From positions 1 to 55,723 of the forward strand of contig BQIZ01000004.1 in NCBI GenBank assembly GCA_021604365.1: a DNA stretch of 55,723 nucleotides, read 5' to 3'. The notes under the pieces are model-generated. The model was not told the DNA's origin and searched no databases. It was given only the letters and a program-made list of their open reading frames with translations. Positions 1 to 10,741 of the stretch are shown here, one piece after another. The position numbers and the translations under genes are program-made. Origin of the DNA: Nitrospirales bacterium. GTDB taxonomy: Bacteria; Nitrospirota; Nitrospiria; Nitrospirales; UBA8639. How positions within the stretch are numbered: position 1 is the first letter of the stretch; every line of letters starts with the position of its first letter.

Positions 1-218
1 ATCGAAACATCATGCTATCCAAGCCTTACATAAAAGTACAGAACTTGTGTTGATGGAATTATGGAGGGTGTTTTTGTAAAACGGAATTCTTCCGTCCTTT
101 GGGTAGCGCATCAGCCCGGTTGGCTGACCTGAAGGTGAAAAGTGGGGGATTGGCATGTAGGAGCAAGGTGTATGTTTGATGATGGCTGTCGGGGGTGATT
201 TGAATGTTTGGTGAATGC

Positions 219-354
219 CGGGGTTTCGTCCCCGAACGGCGAGGTCCTTTTGTTTCGGCAAAAGTGACCAAAACCATTGACGCCCCGTCTGGCCTTATTA
301 GAGGGGAGGGACGCCAACCCTGGGTAGAGCGGCCCAACTCGCCAGGCTCAAACA
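219..354. repeat. Dispersed repeat family, copy A (about 136 bp; about 45 codons open on both strands)
   Basis: cggggtttcgtccccgaacggcgaggtccttttgttt...attgacgccccgtctggcc...gaggggagggacgcc...agcggcccaactcgccaggctcaaaca; matches 537-671 with scattered substitutions. Confidence 0.8.
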
Positions 355-536
355 AGGGCCGCTCAATGCGAAGAGCGTCCCTCCCTGGGGCCAGCCGGCA
401 GGCGTCGGACCTAGGAGAAGAATGTGTTAGGGGGTTCCATGAACGGGAGCAGACAATGGGCATGACGAAGACGATGAAGATGGGTGCCCGGTGAATGATG
501 ACGTTGTCGGAGGTGCTGTGAAGGTTTAATCAGTGG

Positions 537-671
537 CGGGTTTCGTCCCCGGACGGCGAGGTCCTTTTGTTTTGGCGAAAGGACCCACTGCCATTGACGC
601 CCCGTCTGGCCGCACTGGAGGGGAGGGACGCCAACATTTAGCAGAGCGGCCCAACTCGCCGGGCTCAAACA
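537..671. repeat. Dispersed repeat family, copy B
   Basis: cgggtttcgtccccggacggcgaggtccttttgtttt...attgacgccccgtctggcc...ggggagggacgcc...gagcggcccaactcgccgggctcaaaca; direct repeat of 219-354. A short third remnant (accaactcgcagggctcatga) lies at about 748-768. Confidence 0.8.
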
Positions 672-920
672 TTGCCCGCCCTTTTTTTAGTGCCGGTTGC
701 ACGGCTCGGCCATGCCACCGGGTCAGGGGATCATTGAGGGGAAGCGAACCAACTCGCAGGGCTCATGATTTTAAAAACAGAAGAATAGGAATTTTGCCGA
801 TTCCTTGTTTAAGTGGCTAGGCTCAGATCCTTCCCTGCGCTTTGGATGACAATTTTTGGAGGGAGTTCTGCAAGGGTTTGCAGGAATGACGGATGATTTT
901 TAGACGCAAGGACGTGTTAT

Positions 921-2108
921 TTATTGGACGGCTTGGAGTTGGAGGGAGAGGGTGTGTTCTTTGCCGTTGCGGCGGATGCCGAGTTTGATGCGGTCTCCGA
1001 CATTGTGCCGGTCTAACATTCGAGCAAGGTCGTCATAGGTTCGTAGCGTCTCTCCATCAATGACGGTGATCACGTCGCCTAATCGAATCCGTCCGTTTGC
1101 CGTTTCTTTTAAGCCTTGCAGGCCGGCCTTGTCCGCCATACTCCCCGGCAGGACTTTGGCAATGACGATCCCTTTTATCCCCCAGCGGGCGGCGATGGAA
1201 TCCGGGATGAGTGAGATGCCCAGCCCGGGACGAATGACTTTTCCATGTTGAATGAGTTGCGGGATGACACGTTTGACAATGTCGACCGGCACCGCAAAGC
1301 CAATGCCCGCGTAGGCTCCACTGGGACTGACAATCTGGGTGTTGACGCCAATGAGTTGCCCGCCGCTGTTTAAGAGCGGTCCACCGGAATTGCCGGGGTT
1401 AATGGCCGCATCGGTTTGGATAGCGCCCTCAATTGTCCGGTCATTGACCGATTTAATCGAACGTCCCAGGGCACTGACGACCCCGGTGGTGAGGGTGTGA
1501 TCTAGTCCGAAGGGATTGCCGATGGCCAGTACGCGTTGGCCGACGCGAAGGTCCTGGGAATTTCCGATGTCCAAAGGCATGAGTGTGTCGGCCCTGCCGG
1601 TGATCTGGAGCACGGCCAGGTCATGATCAGGGTCAACCCCGATGATGCGCGCGTCACGAGTGGATTGATCGTCCAGCACCACTTGTATGGAATCCGCTCC
1701 ATAGATGACGTGGTAATTGGTGACGATATGTCCTTGTCGGTTCCAGATAAATCCGGATCCCGACCCTTGCGGGACTTCGAAGGTATTGAGCGACCAGATA
1801 TCCCGACGGACAGCCGTATTGGTGATGTAGACCACCGACTGCGCGGCTTTTTCAAAGACGGCAATGGTCTTGAGTTCTTCCGCACCGAGCGATTGCTGGG
1901 CGACGGGGTATAGATACGAGGACTGGGCGGGAACCGATTGCGCCTGTTTCGGGACCAACGCCCCTCCCATGACGGTGTGTGGCAAGAGAAGCGTGACGAA
2001 CAGGACCGGGAGGATACACCCCTGCCTTCCCGTGGAGAACCGGTATGGTTGGTCTCCGGGTTTTCCCTGGTGGGCATGGAGGGTCCGGGGTACGTGGTGA
2101 AGGCGCAT
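921..2108 (-). CDS. HtrA/Deg-type trypsin-like serine protease with one C-terminal PDZ domain
   Basis: Triad context: TNYHVIYGA (His), DPDHDLAVLQI (Asp), NPGNSGGPL (Ser); C-terminal PDZ (GLGISLIPDS...GDVITVIDGETLRTYDDLARML); hydrophobic N-terminus. Confidence 0.92.
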   Translation of the reverse strand: MRLHHVPRTLHAHQGKPGDQPYRFSTGRQGCILPVLFVTLLLPHTVMGGALVPKQAQSVPAQSSYLYPVAQQSLGAEELKTIAVFEKAAQSVVYITNTAVRRDIWSLNTFEVPQGSGSGFIWNRQGHIVTNYHVIYGADSIQVVLDDQSTRDARIIGVDPDHDLAVLQITGRADTLMPLDIGNSQDLRVGQRVLAIGNPFGLDHTLTTGVVSALGRSIKSVNDRTIEGAIQTDAAINPGNSGGPLLNSGGQLIGVNTQIVSPSGAYAGIGFAVPVDIVKRVIPQLIQHGKVIRPGLGISLIPDSIAARWGIKGIVIAKVLPGSMADKAGLQGLKETANGRIRLGDVITVIDGETLRTYDDLARMLDRHNVGDRIKLGIRRNGKEHTLSLQLQAVQ

Positions 2109-2132
2109 ACGAAAGTGTTTCCCGGTTCGGTT

Positions 2133-2570
2133 CTATTCTCCCATGAGCTGGAGAACCAGATTTCGGGTTCGTGGTCTGGTATCAAAATCGATCAGAACGA
2201 CTTGTTGCCATGTGCCCAGGGTTAAGGCACCGTTCACGAACGGAATGCTCAGCGAAGGCCCCTGTAGTTGACCGCGAAGGTGAGAGTGGCCGTTATCTTC
2301 TCCGGCGTTCCGCGTATTATGTTCTAATTGAGGATCAGCCGGTATGGTGCGGTTCCAAAAGTTTTTCGTATCGGCACGGATGCCTGGCTCATCCTCGATG
2401 ATCATGACCGAGGCCGTGGTATGTTGCACGAAGAGGGTGAGTATTCCACCCTGAAGGCCGGACTCTGCGAGTATCCGTTGAATGTGCCCTGTGAGATTCT
2501 CGATGTTCGAATCGCCGGTCATGGAAATGTTGAGATAGTGAGTGATGACGGACATGAGCATCCTTAGCAC
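2133..2570 (-). CDS. YjbQ/UPF0047 family protein (secondary thiamine-phosphate synthase-like)
   Basis: LTLFVQHTTASVMIIEDEPGIRAD, HNTRNAGEDNGHSHLRGQLQGPSLSIPFVNGALTLGTWQQVVLIDFD are characteristic YjbQ segments. Confidence 0.9.
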   Translation of the reverse strand: MLRMLMSVITHYLNISMTGDSNIENLTGHIQRILAESGLQGGILTLFVQHTTASVMIIEDEPGIRADTKNFWNRTIPADPQLEHNTRNAGEDNGHSHLRGQLQGPSLSIPFVNGALTLGTWQQVVLIDFDTRPRTRNLVLQLMGE

Positions 2571-3571
2571 GAGAGGGTTTGTAAAAATTGTTGATCGGCA
2601 GGTGAAAGGGTGCCCCCGCGCGCCTGCCGTAAAATCGACGTAAAACGGCCTTCCCTGGTGAGCCGGCAGATGAGATCCAAGACCTCTTGACTGACGATCC
2701 GCTGGGAGGTGAGTTGACGGAGATAGGTAAAGGCGGCGGCAAAACTTTCTTCGGCGCGCGCGTAATAATCTTTTCCGCGCCGGTGATTGCTATAGGCTTC
2801 CAGTTGTTCGCAGGCGACTAAGATTTCTGCGAGTTGGTGGGTCCAAGCTGCGGCGCGTTCGAGTTTTTCCGGGTAATAGTAGTACAACATGATGCGTTCC
2901 ATCCAGGGCGACCAGGGGATGTCGACTGTGGCGATGGCCGTTTTCACCGGACGGAGATATTTTTTGAGGCGTCGGGCAAATCCCAATCGCATGTCGATGT
3001 GATCTTTGACCGCAGGGGTAAGCTTCACGCCTCGGGCTTGGAGTGCGGCTCCATACTGTGTGATGAAGGCGTGAGATTCACGGCCATAGGGGGTGTTGGG
3101 ATAGCGGGTACGCCATTCCCGCGGCCGGGTCGGGATTTTCTGTTCCTTGGCCCACGACCAGATTTCGCCGAACAGGATCGGGTCCAGCCCGGCTCGCCCC
3201 ATATCATGCAGCAGACAGGCGGCTTCAAATTGACGGAGTCGGGAGAGTGGATGTCCTAAGGCCGCAGCGACCGCCACACACATGCGTGCTGTGCGAAGCG
3301 CATGCGCTTTGTCATATCCGGGAATCATGCGATCCGGCCGGGTGGGATGCGGCCGGTCGTACCATTTCAGCAGCGAGACCACCTGCTTGCGGGTGAGAAC
3401 GGTGTGGGTAGATTTCAATGTTGGCCGGGAAGCAACGGCTAGAATGATATAATCCTCATGACAAAAAGCGTAAGGATTATGCAGTGTATAAGAGGGTGGC
3501 AGGATATCCCAGGCCTGGGGAGGTGTCAAGAAACCGATGGGGTGCCCCGCATGGGACGGCTGCCTGATCAC
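2564..3571 (-). CDS. HD-domain (putative phosphohydrolase) protein
   Basis: HALRTARMCVAVAAALG...FEAACLLHDMGRAGLD resembles an HD superfamily motif; overlaps the upstream end of the yjbQ-like ORF. Confidence 0.65.
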   Translation of the reverse strand: MIRQPSHAGHPIGFLTPPQAWDILPPSYTLHNPYAFCHEDYIILAVASRPTLKSTHTVLTRKQVVSLLKWYDRPHPTRPDRMIPGYDKAHALRTARMCVAVAAALGHPLSRLRQFEAACLLHDMGRAGLDPILFGEIWSWAKEQKIPTRPREWRTRYPNTPYGRESHAFITQYGAALQARGVKLTPAVKDHIDMRLGFARRLKKYLRPVKTAIATVDIPWSPWMERIMLYYYYPEKLERAAAWTHQLAEILVACEQLEAYSNHRRGKDYYARAEESFAAAFTYLRQLTSQRIVSQEVLDLICRLTREGRFTSILRQARGGTLSPADQQFLQTLSC

Positions 3572-3783
3572 GAACCACTACGATGCCAATGCCCCCAGAT
3601 GGCGGGCCGGGTAGAGGGAAGAACTTCTGCCGTCCGTGCTTCCCTGCAGTCCCTGGAGGATTGGATTCATTCTTACATTTCCAACGGATTTCGGTATGAT
3701 GCAGGAGTAATTTTCATGGTTCCCATTCCTCACATCACGCACACAACGGTTAGGGTATCTGCTCATCCGGGGAGAGTCTGGTA

Positions 3784-6700
3784 GTGCGAAGGTCCGGCAA
3801 ACAGATGTTCTGGTGGGGCGCATTCGCTGCCCTGATCTTGACGATTGCCCTGATCGTGCTTCCCTTGTTTTTAAATCCGGATTATCTGAAGACTCTGGCT
3901 CTGCAACAAATTCAACGCACGTTTGGTTCGCACGTGACGGTGGGCCAGACCTCCTTCGCCTTATTTCCCTCTCCGCATTTTTTGGTTTCGGACATTGTGG
4001 TCCAGGAGCAGCCTGAGTCGCATGCGGTGTTTCGTGCGAAATCCATGAGTTTGGACCTGGGAATCGGGCCGTTGCTCATGAAGAAAATTGTGGTGCGCGA
4101 TTTTCTGGTAGAGTCTCCCGAAATTGAACTGCGTCGTGAGTCAGGGGGGGAATGGCGTTTTCTGAGCTATGCCAGCAATGAGTCGCCCATTGTGTCTGCA
4201 GCGGAATTTCTGGTGCTGGGAAAATTTGAGGTGACGGACGGCAAAATTATCGTGATTGATGAGTCACCTCGAGAAAGCGTTCGAGGGTTTGTTATTGAAG
4301 ATGTGGCCTTCGTCTCTGAGACCAGTCATGAAGGGTCCTCAATTGCCTCAACGTTTGATTTGTCTGGAAAAATCCGTCAGACCGAAGAGTTGGCGCCTTT
4401 TCGCATCAAGGGGGAACTCGAAGGGCTTTGGGAGTCTCCGCTGCATTCCGTAATCAGCGAGACGGTTGGTTTCGAACAGATTACCTTCTCCGGGAAGGTG
4501 CGGGCCGATCACTTGGAGATCAAACAACTTGGGGAATTCCTGCCTAACGGTCAATCGCTGATGGAGGTTCCCGGTACGCTGTCGGTCAAGTCTCAGGTCA
4601 CCTGGGTCCAGAATGCGAAAACTTCCCGACTTTCTCTCTCTAAAATCAATCTGTCTAGTTCTATTATTGATTTGGATGGTTCGGCCAATACTGAAATGCT
4701 TGAAGACGGACATCATATGATGGGGTTCTCCATGCGGTCCTCCAATGTTGATCTCGACATGATTCGACAATATCTGCCCAGGACATGGATTCCGGATGAC
4801 CTGCTGCCCGTATGGGGCAAAGGCGAGTGGGGAGGCGGACTGAATATTGCCGAAGCACGGGTCACCGGCTCCACGCGTGAGGATGTGAGGACTTCCGTCA
4901 CCGGCACGTTTCGTTTAACCGATGGCTATCTCCGTATTCCTGATTGGCCGACCACCGACCACATTCATGGGACGGTGGTGGTGGAACCCGATCGAATTCA
5001 ATTGTCCGAGGTGCTCGGCATCTATGACGGTATTCCGGTTGAGGTGACGGAAGGTCTTTTTTTGTTGAAAGAGTCAGGCCCGTGGGGGAATGTGGGTATT
5101 CAAGGGCCTGTACCTGCCGAGAAGGTTCGCCAGGTGGTGACGCAGTTGGGAGCGCCATCCGATTTTGGTCTGTTGAGTTCATGGAAGGTCTTGGATGGCA
5201 CTGGCCTGCTTCGCCTTCAGTTTGCCGGGAATCTTTTGGAATCTCCCGGACTGATATTCCAGGCTGGAGAGTTTAATCCTGAGGGCCTGGTGATTCAGAT
5301 TCCGGGTCTTCCTCATCCTTTGACTGAAGGCCACGGTACGATTATTTTTTCCCGGGAGAGTACCGTATTTCAAAACATACAGGGAAATGTGGGTGCCTTC
5401 CCGTTAGCGTTGAATGGGACTATCAACTATAAGGGAGTCCCCCGGTTTGATCCACTCACCATTCAGGGCGGGTTTGCCGGTGAGGAACTGTTGCCGGTTT
5501 CCAGGACTCAGGCGACATCACCTGGGATGCAAATGACCGGTCCGCTTAACGCCTCGGTCATTCTGACCGGTCCGACCGGTCATCCCAAATTGAAAGGGTG
5601 GATTGATGGGCGAGACGCTCTCATTGCCGTACCTTCTCTTTTGCAGAAACATGCGGGTCAGGATGGACGCCTTGAGTTTGAGGGACAGTTCCATCCCGGC
5701 AGTCGGGTTCATTTTGAACGAGTGGAACTGATGATGCTTCCTCTTCGTCTTCGGGGACAGGGGACGATACGGTATCGCCCGAAAGTCACATGGGAGGCCC
5801 GGTTTGATTCCGGACCGGTGTATTTAGGTGTGCTGCCGGAAGGCATCCGTGTCCTGGGAGATATCATCCATTCAGGAATTCTCGAAGTCCAACTGAAAGG
5901 CAGCGGACGCGGAACCGATTGGACCCAGTGGAACACCAAAGGTTGGGTCGCCATAACCGAAGGGGTCGTGGCTCTTCGCGGGATGACCGATCCTATTTCG
6001 AATTTGTTTGTTCGACTGAAAGTGGATGAGAATCTGCTTGATCTGAAGCGCATGGAGTTTCGGCTGAACAATAGTGAAGCCGTCATCACCGGATTTATGA
6101 AAAACTGGAAAACCACTCCGATCGTCAGTGTCATGTTTGACTCGCCTCAATTCGATATTGATTTACTGATTCCCAAGGAAGGACGATCAGCCATCCGGGA
6201 TGGGATCGAGTGGTTAGCCTCGCATGGATCGCTTGAAGGTTCTGTGCATATCGACCGTCCGAGGTATAAGACCCTCTCCGGAAAAAAATTATCGGGCGTG
6301 CTGAGGATTCATGACAACCTGGTGTCAGTGGATAAAGTGCAAGCGATGGTAGCGGAACATGGCACCGTCGGGGGGCGGTTCTTTGTTCATCTTCCTGAAA
6401 ATCGACCGGCCGCCATGCGCGCGTCATTTCAGGCGAAGGATCTGCCTTTTGAGAACGTCTTGAGTCTCTTTGGCGAGGAACGTCGATTGATCACCGGAAA
6501 GATGGCCGTGCGAGGCATGCTCCAAGGCCATGGGCGGGATGACCGTGGCATCATTCCCACTCTCAACGGAAGTGTGAAAATTTCTCTCGGCGAAGGCTAT
6601 ATTCGTAAAGGTACTATTTTCCCGCGCATTCTGGCGCTCTTGAATTTACCGCATGTCCTGCGGGGAAAAGTTGATCTTGAAGAGACTGGATTTCCGTTTA

Positions 6701-7143
6701 CGACCGTGAGCAGCAAACTTACCGTGGAAGACGGTGTGTTTTCCACTAAAGATTTGTTGATCCAGAGTCCAATCATGAAAGTCTCTGCGGCCGGCATGTA
6801 TGACTGGAAAAGTGATCGGCTTGAAGGCATTTCCGCCGTCAGCCCCTTTGGGGCCTATTCGGATCTCTTGAAAGATATTCCTCTCTTTGGACGAATTTTT
6901 TCCGGAGATCGGAAAGGCATTGCCACAGCCATGTTTTCGATTGCAGGACCGTTAGGTGAGCCGGAGGTCGAGTATCTCCCCATGGAATCCGTAACAACCG
7001 GGTTGACCGGATTGGCCCAGTTGGCGTTTGATGTTTTGAACAATACGTTGACCCTGCCCTATGATTTATTGAAAGGCTCTAAGGGGGACGAGGGGTCCCT
7101 CTCTCCTGAGTCCAAACGTTCCGGAGTACCCGGTCCCTTGTGA
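3784..7143 (+). CDS. AsmA-like / DUF3971-type large periplasmic protein with N-terminal TM
   Basis: N-terminal TM then NPDYLKTLALQQIQRTFGSHVTVGQTSFALFPSPHFLVSDIVVQE (AsmA N-terminal style); about 1100 aa of beta-rich sequence. GTG start. Confidence 0.8.
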   Translation: MRRSGKQMFWWGAFAALILTIALIVLPLFLNPDYLKTLALQQIQRTFGSHVTVGQTSFALFPSPHFLVSDIVVQEQPESHAVFRAKSMSLDLGIGPLLMKKIVVRDFLVESPEIELRRESGGEWRFLSYASNESPIVSAAEFLVLGKFEVTDGKIIVIDESPRESVRGFVIEDVAFVSETSHEGSSIASTFDLSGKIRQTEELAPFRIKGELEGLWESPLHSVISETVGFEQITFSGKVRADHLEIKQLGEFLPNGQSLMEVPGTLSVKSQVTWVQNAKTSRLSLSKINLSSSIIDLDGSANTEMLEDGHHMMGFSMRSSNVDLDMIRQYLPRTWIPDDLLPVWGKGEWGGGLNIAEARVTGSTREDVRTSVTGTFRLTDGYLRIPDWPTTDHIHGTVVVEPDRIQLSEVLGIYDGIPVEVTEGLFLLKESGPWGNVGIQGPVPAEKVRQVVTQLGAPSDFGLLSSWKVLDGTGLLRLQFAGNLLESPGLIFQAGEFNPEGLVIQIPGLPHPLTEGHGTIIFSRESTVFQNIQGNVGAFPLALNGTINYKGVPRFDPLTIQGGFAGEELLPVSRTQATSPGMQMTGPLNASVILTGPTGHPKLKGWIDGRDALIAVPSLLQKHAGQDGRLEFEGQFHPGSRVHFERVELMMLPLRLRGQGTIRYRPKVTWEARFDSGPVYLGVLPEGIRVLGDIIHSGILEVQLKGSGRGTDWTQWNTKGWVAITEGVVALRGMTDPISNLFVRLKVDENLLDLKRMEFRLNNSEAVITGFMKNWKTTPIVSVMFDSPQFDIDLLIPKEGRSAIRDGIEWLASHGSLEGSVHIDRPRYKTLSGKKLSGVLRIHDNLVSVDKVQAMVAEHGTVGGRFFVHLPENRPAAMRASFQAKDLPFENVLSLFGEERRLITGKMAVRGMLQGHGRDDRGIIPTLNGSVKISLGEGYIRKGTIFPRILALLNLPHVLRGKVDLEETGFPFTTVSSKLTVEDGVFSTKDLLIQSPIMKVSAAGMYDWKSDRLEGISAVSPFGAYSDLLKDIPLFGRIFSGDRKGIATAMFSIAGPLGEPEVEYLPMESVTTGLTGLAQLAFDVLNNTLTLPYDLLKGSKGDEGSLSPESKRSGVPGPL

Positions 7144-7250
7144 GCCGCATGACTTTGCCGATGGGACTTTGGGATGGACATTGAGAGAAAGGGGGACGGG
7201 TGATGAACCAATTGAGTTGGCGAGAACAGATCGAGTGAAAGGAAGCCAGG

Positions 7251-8291
7251 ATGATTCCAACGGTTGAATGGAATAATAATCATGTCGTGATTTTGGATCA
7301 ACGGGCTCTCCCCGGAGAAGTGCGATTTCTTAATTGTGGCACCTATCAGGATGTGGCTGAAGCGATTCGGAATTTGAGCGTACGCGGTGCCCCTGCCATT
7401 GGCGTGACGGCGGCTTTGGGCATCGCCTTAGGGGCCCGGCAATGTGTGGAGACTCACCATGAGCGGTTTTCCGCCTATATGGAGGAGGTCTGTCGCACGC
7501 TGGCTGCGACGCGTCCGACCGCCGTGAATTTATTCTGGGCCGTTGCCCGGATGACCCGTGTGATGACGGAAATTTCCGCGTCATCGATTCAAGATATCCA
7601 GAAACGATTACAGGAAGAAGCCCTGGCGATTTTGGAAGAGGACCTTCGGGTGAACCGGGCCATTGGCACGTTTGGCGCCGCCATCATTCGGAATGGAGAT
7701 CATATCCTCACGCATTGTAACGCCGGAGCCTTAGCGACGGCAGGATATGGGACGGCATTAGGCGTGGTCCGGGCGGCCTGGGAGCAGGGCAAACAGATTC
7801 GGGTCTTTGCCGATGAGACCAGACCCGTTCTCCAGGGCGCACGTCTGACGGCCTGGGAGCTTCAGCAGGATGGTATTCCCGTGACGGTAATTACCGATAA
7901 CGCCGCGGGGGCACTGATGCGACAGGGCCGCATTCACTGTTGCGTCGTGGGGGCTGACCGGATTGCTGCCAATGGCGATGTGGCCAATAAGATCGGAACC
8001 TATTCGGTGGCGGTCTTAGCCCATGCCCATGGCATCCCTTTTTATGTGGCCGCACCTTCATCGACCATTGATATGGAAACAGCGAATGGGAACGGTATTC
8101 CCATTGAAGAGCGGAGCCCTTCAGAAGTGACCTCATTGCATAGTGGTCAAATGATTGCTCCTCACGGTGTGGAAGTCTGGAACCCGGCGTTTGACGTGAC
8201 CCCGGCAGACCTGATTGCGGGCATTATTACCGAACGGGGGATTATTTCCCCCCAGGCCTTACCCCGACATTTTTCGTCGCCATCTTCCTGA
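7251..8291 (+). CDS. mtnA: S-methyl-5-thioribose-1-phosphate isomerase
   Basis: [80 protein letters not shown]: MtnA signature segments. Confidence 0.96.
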   Translation: MIPTVEWNNNHVVILDQRALPGEVRFLNCGTYQDVAEAIRNLSVRGAPAIGVTAALGIALGARQCVETHHERFSAYMEEVCRTLAATRPTAVNLFWAVARMTRVMTEISASSIQDIQKRLQEEALAILEEDLRVNRAIGTFGAAIIRNGDHILTHCNAGALATAGYGTALGVVRAAWEQGKQIRVFADETRPVLQGARLTAWELQQDGIPVTVITDNAAGALMRQGRIHCCVVGADRIAANGDVANKIGTYSVAVLAHAHGIPFYVAAPSSTIDMETANGNGIPIEERSPSEVTSLHSGQMIAPHGVEVWNPAFDVTPADLIAGIITERGIISPQALPRHFSSPSS

Positions 8292-8303
8292 TGGCATGAT
8301 CCG

Positions 8304-10685
8304 TCAAATGATCTGAGTTAAGACTTTAGAGAGATCGAGGAGATTATACGGCTTGGCAATAAAGCCTGAGAATCCGAATTCGCCGGCATGAGCCATGACC
8401 GGGTCGTTGGAATACCCGCTTGAAACAATAACCTTGGCATTTGGATCACAGTCTTTAATGAGGCGCAACGTTTCCTTGCCTCCCATTCCTCCGGGTATCG
8501 TGAGATCAAGGATGGTGGCCAAATACGGGTGGCCGCCCTGAATGGCTTGGGTATAGAGCGCCACGGCTTTCAGTCCATCGTCGGCAAAGTCCACCTCGAA
8601 TCCGAGATGGTCGAGCATTTTTCCTAAGACATCCTGGATGTCTTCTTCATCATCCATGACTAAGATTCTTCCCCCGCCTTGCACGAGACTTTCCGGTGTT
8701 TCATTCTTTTTTGCGGATAGGGAGGTTGAGACGGGGAGATAGAGGGTGAAGCATGTGCCGTTGCCGAGTGAAGAGGTGACGGCCACATGCCCTCCATGGC
8801 GTTTCATAATGGAATAGGTCGTGGCCAGGCCCAGTCCGCTCCCTTTTTGTTTGGTCGTAAAGTAGGGATCGAAGATTTTTTGGAGATGATCATCAGGAAT
8901 GCCGATGCCCTGGTCCGTGACGGACACACACACATACCTGCCGGGTTTCAGGGGAAGTACGGTCTGAGGGGGCACCAGACAATTGTTTGCGACGACGCTG
9001 ATAGTGCCTCCATCCGGCATGGCCTGATGGCTATTAATCACGAGATTCTGTATCACCTGACTGATTTGACCTTCATCGACTTCGATCGCCCAGAGGTCAT
9101 CGGGGAGATCCGTAGTGCACCGGACAGCCGAACCTCGCATGGCGAATTGCACTGTGTCGGTAATAATGGAGGCAACTGAGGTCGTGCTTTTGACCGGGGC
9201 GCCTCCTTTCGCAAAGGTGAGCAGTTGCTTGGTGAGATCCCTCGCTCGCAAACAGGCTTTTTCCGCAGCCTCCAGTCGTTCAACGACTTTCTCGCCCTGA
9301 GGCGGCGACTGTTTTGCGGTCACCATTTTAGCCAGTCCGATATTGGCAAATACCGACGTGAGAATATTATTGAAATCATGCGCAATGCCGCCGGCCAGTA
9401 AGCCAACCGACTCAAGTTTGGTGGCCCGTAGTCGTTCATCTTCCAGTCGTTTCCATTCCGTGATGTCCCGTGTCACGATGACTCCCACGACCGTCCCGGT
9501 GCTGGTTCGAAAGGGGTGGATGTGACTTTCAAACCAGCGCCATTCGGATTGGTTCGTTTGCAACCGGCACACCATATCAATTTCCTGAAGTGTCTTGAGA
9601 TGAGAATGAAACGACTCGGATAACGGTCCCCGTTCTTCGGGATGGATGAAATCAAAGAAATTTTTCCCCACTATTTCGGCTGCCTCATAGCCCAGGACTT
9701 TTTGACAATTCGGGGTGATGTAATGACATTCACCCGTCGCGGTGGTTTCGATGATTAAATCATAGGCATGTTCGACGATGGCCCGGTAGCGCTGCTCACT
9801 ATCCCGCAAGGCATCTTCGGCCTTTTTACGTTGAAGTTCCCCGGCCGCCCTGGCAGCAAACAGTTGAATGATGGATTGGGCCACATGGATGTTACGGATG
9901 GCCGTCGGACTAAAGACAAGCAGGATCCCGATAATTTGTCCTGTCTGGCCACGGAGGGCCGTTCCCAAATAACTGATGACCGACCATGAGCCGAGCGGGG
10001 AGTCCGGAGGAAAGAGCGGGGATTCCAAATTGTCCCCATGGCATCCTTTGACTTTCAGAAGTTGCTCAAAAATCTCTGGAGGAGGTGTCCACGGCATATT
10101 TTCCCCGAAAGTCCCATCGGACCAAATGGCGACAGTTTGGGTGAGCGGGTGAGTCGGCGATTCCAATTCCGCTAATATGGCATAGGGCACATTCAAAGCC
10201 TGGCAGAGATCTCTTACCAAAAACCGCAAAAACGCCATGCTCCCGGGAGCCGGGTCGCTTTGGGCAATTTTCCGTAACGCTTCATCAATGCGTTTGCGTT
10301 CTGTAATATCTTTGACCACCGAAATCGCACCCCATTGAATGCCATTGGAGTCGAAGAGGGGGTAGCATGAGACCAGGAAATCCCCTGGGAGAGAAGGGAA
10401 CTGTGTTTCCACCACTGCAGACAGGGCGCCTGCTAACACCGTTTCCCATGGCGGAGGGTTTTTGGGGATGGTCGCTCCATAGTAGGGTGTGCGGTAATTA
10501 TGTCCTACCAATGGGCCGATTTTTGATTGAACTTGGTCACGAATGGCTCGATTGGTCCAGACAATCGTCCCTGTGCGGTCTAAAATCATGACATGATCCG
10601 TGAGGGCATCAAAGGCCTGCTCCCATTTCTCGACCGACTGCACAGGGGTGGTTATTTTTGAAGCCCCTTGAAGGTTCTTAGTCAT
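8304..10685 (-). CDS. Hybrid sensor histidine kinase (PAS-GAF-PAS-HisKA-HATPase-REC)
   Basis: LLAGGIAHDFNNILTSVFANIGLAK (H box), QNLVINSHQAMPDGG (N box), GQGIGI/GSGLGLATTYSIMKRHGG (G boxes), C-terminal receiver ILVMDDEEDIQ...ILDLTIPGGMGG...FIAKPY. Confidence 0.93.
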   Translation of the reverse strand: MTKNLQGASKITTPVQSVEKWEQAFDALTDHVMILDRTGTIVWTNRAIRDQVQSKIGPLVGHNYRTPYYGATIPKNPPPWETVLAGALSAVVETQFPSLPGDFLVSCYPLFDSNGIQWGAISVVKDITERKRIDEALRKIAQSDPAPGSMAFLRFLVRDLCQALNVPYAILAELESPTHPLTQTVAIWSDGTFGENMPWTPPPEIFEQLLKVKGCHGDNLESPLFPPDSPLGSWSVISYLGTALRGQTGQIIGILLVFSPTAIRNIHVAQSIIQLFAARAAGELQRKKAEDALRDSEQRYRAIVEHAYDLIIETTATGECHYITPNCQKVLGYEAAEIVGKNFFDFIHPEERGPLSESFHSHLKTLQEIDMVCRLQTNQSEWRWFESHIHPFRTSTGTVVGVIVTRDITEWKRLEDERLRATKLESVGLLAGGIAHDFNNILTSVFANIGLAKMVTAKQSPPQGEKVVERLEAAEKACLRARDLTKQLLTFAKGGAPVKSTTSVASIITDTVQFAMRGSAVRCTTDLPDDLWAIEVDEGQISQVIQNLVINSHQAMPDGGTISVVANNCLVPPQTVLPLKPGRYVCVSVTDQGIGIPDDHLQKIFDPYFTTKQKGSGLGLATTYSIMKRHGGHVAVTSSLGNGTCFTLYLPVSTSLSAKKNETPESLVQGGGRILVMDDEEDIQDVLGKMLDHLGFEVDFADDGLKAVALYTQAIQGGHPYLATILDLTIPGGMGGKETLRLIKDCDPNAKVIVSSGYSNDPVMAHAGEFGFSGFIAKPYNLLDLSKVLTQII

Positions 10686-10741
10686 GATGCCTCAGCGGTG
10701 CCGCCTCATGTTCGCTCATGTGTCTCCAGTCTCTGATATCG

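Noticed and set aside
59-668. ORFs of 68-134 aa within the left-end repeat region
   Set aside because: Overlap the dispersed repeat on both strands; no supporting start sites or domains.
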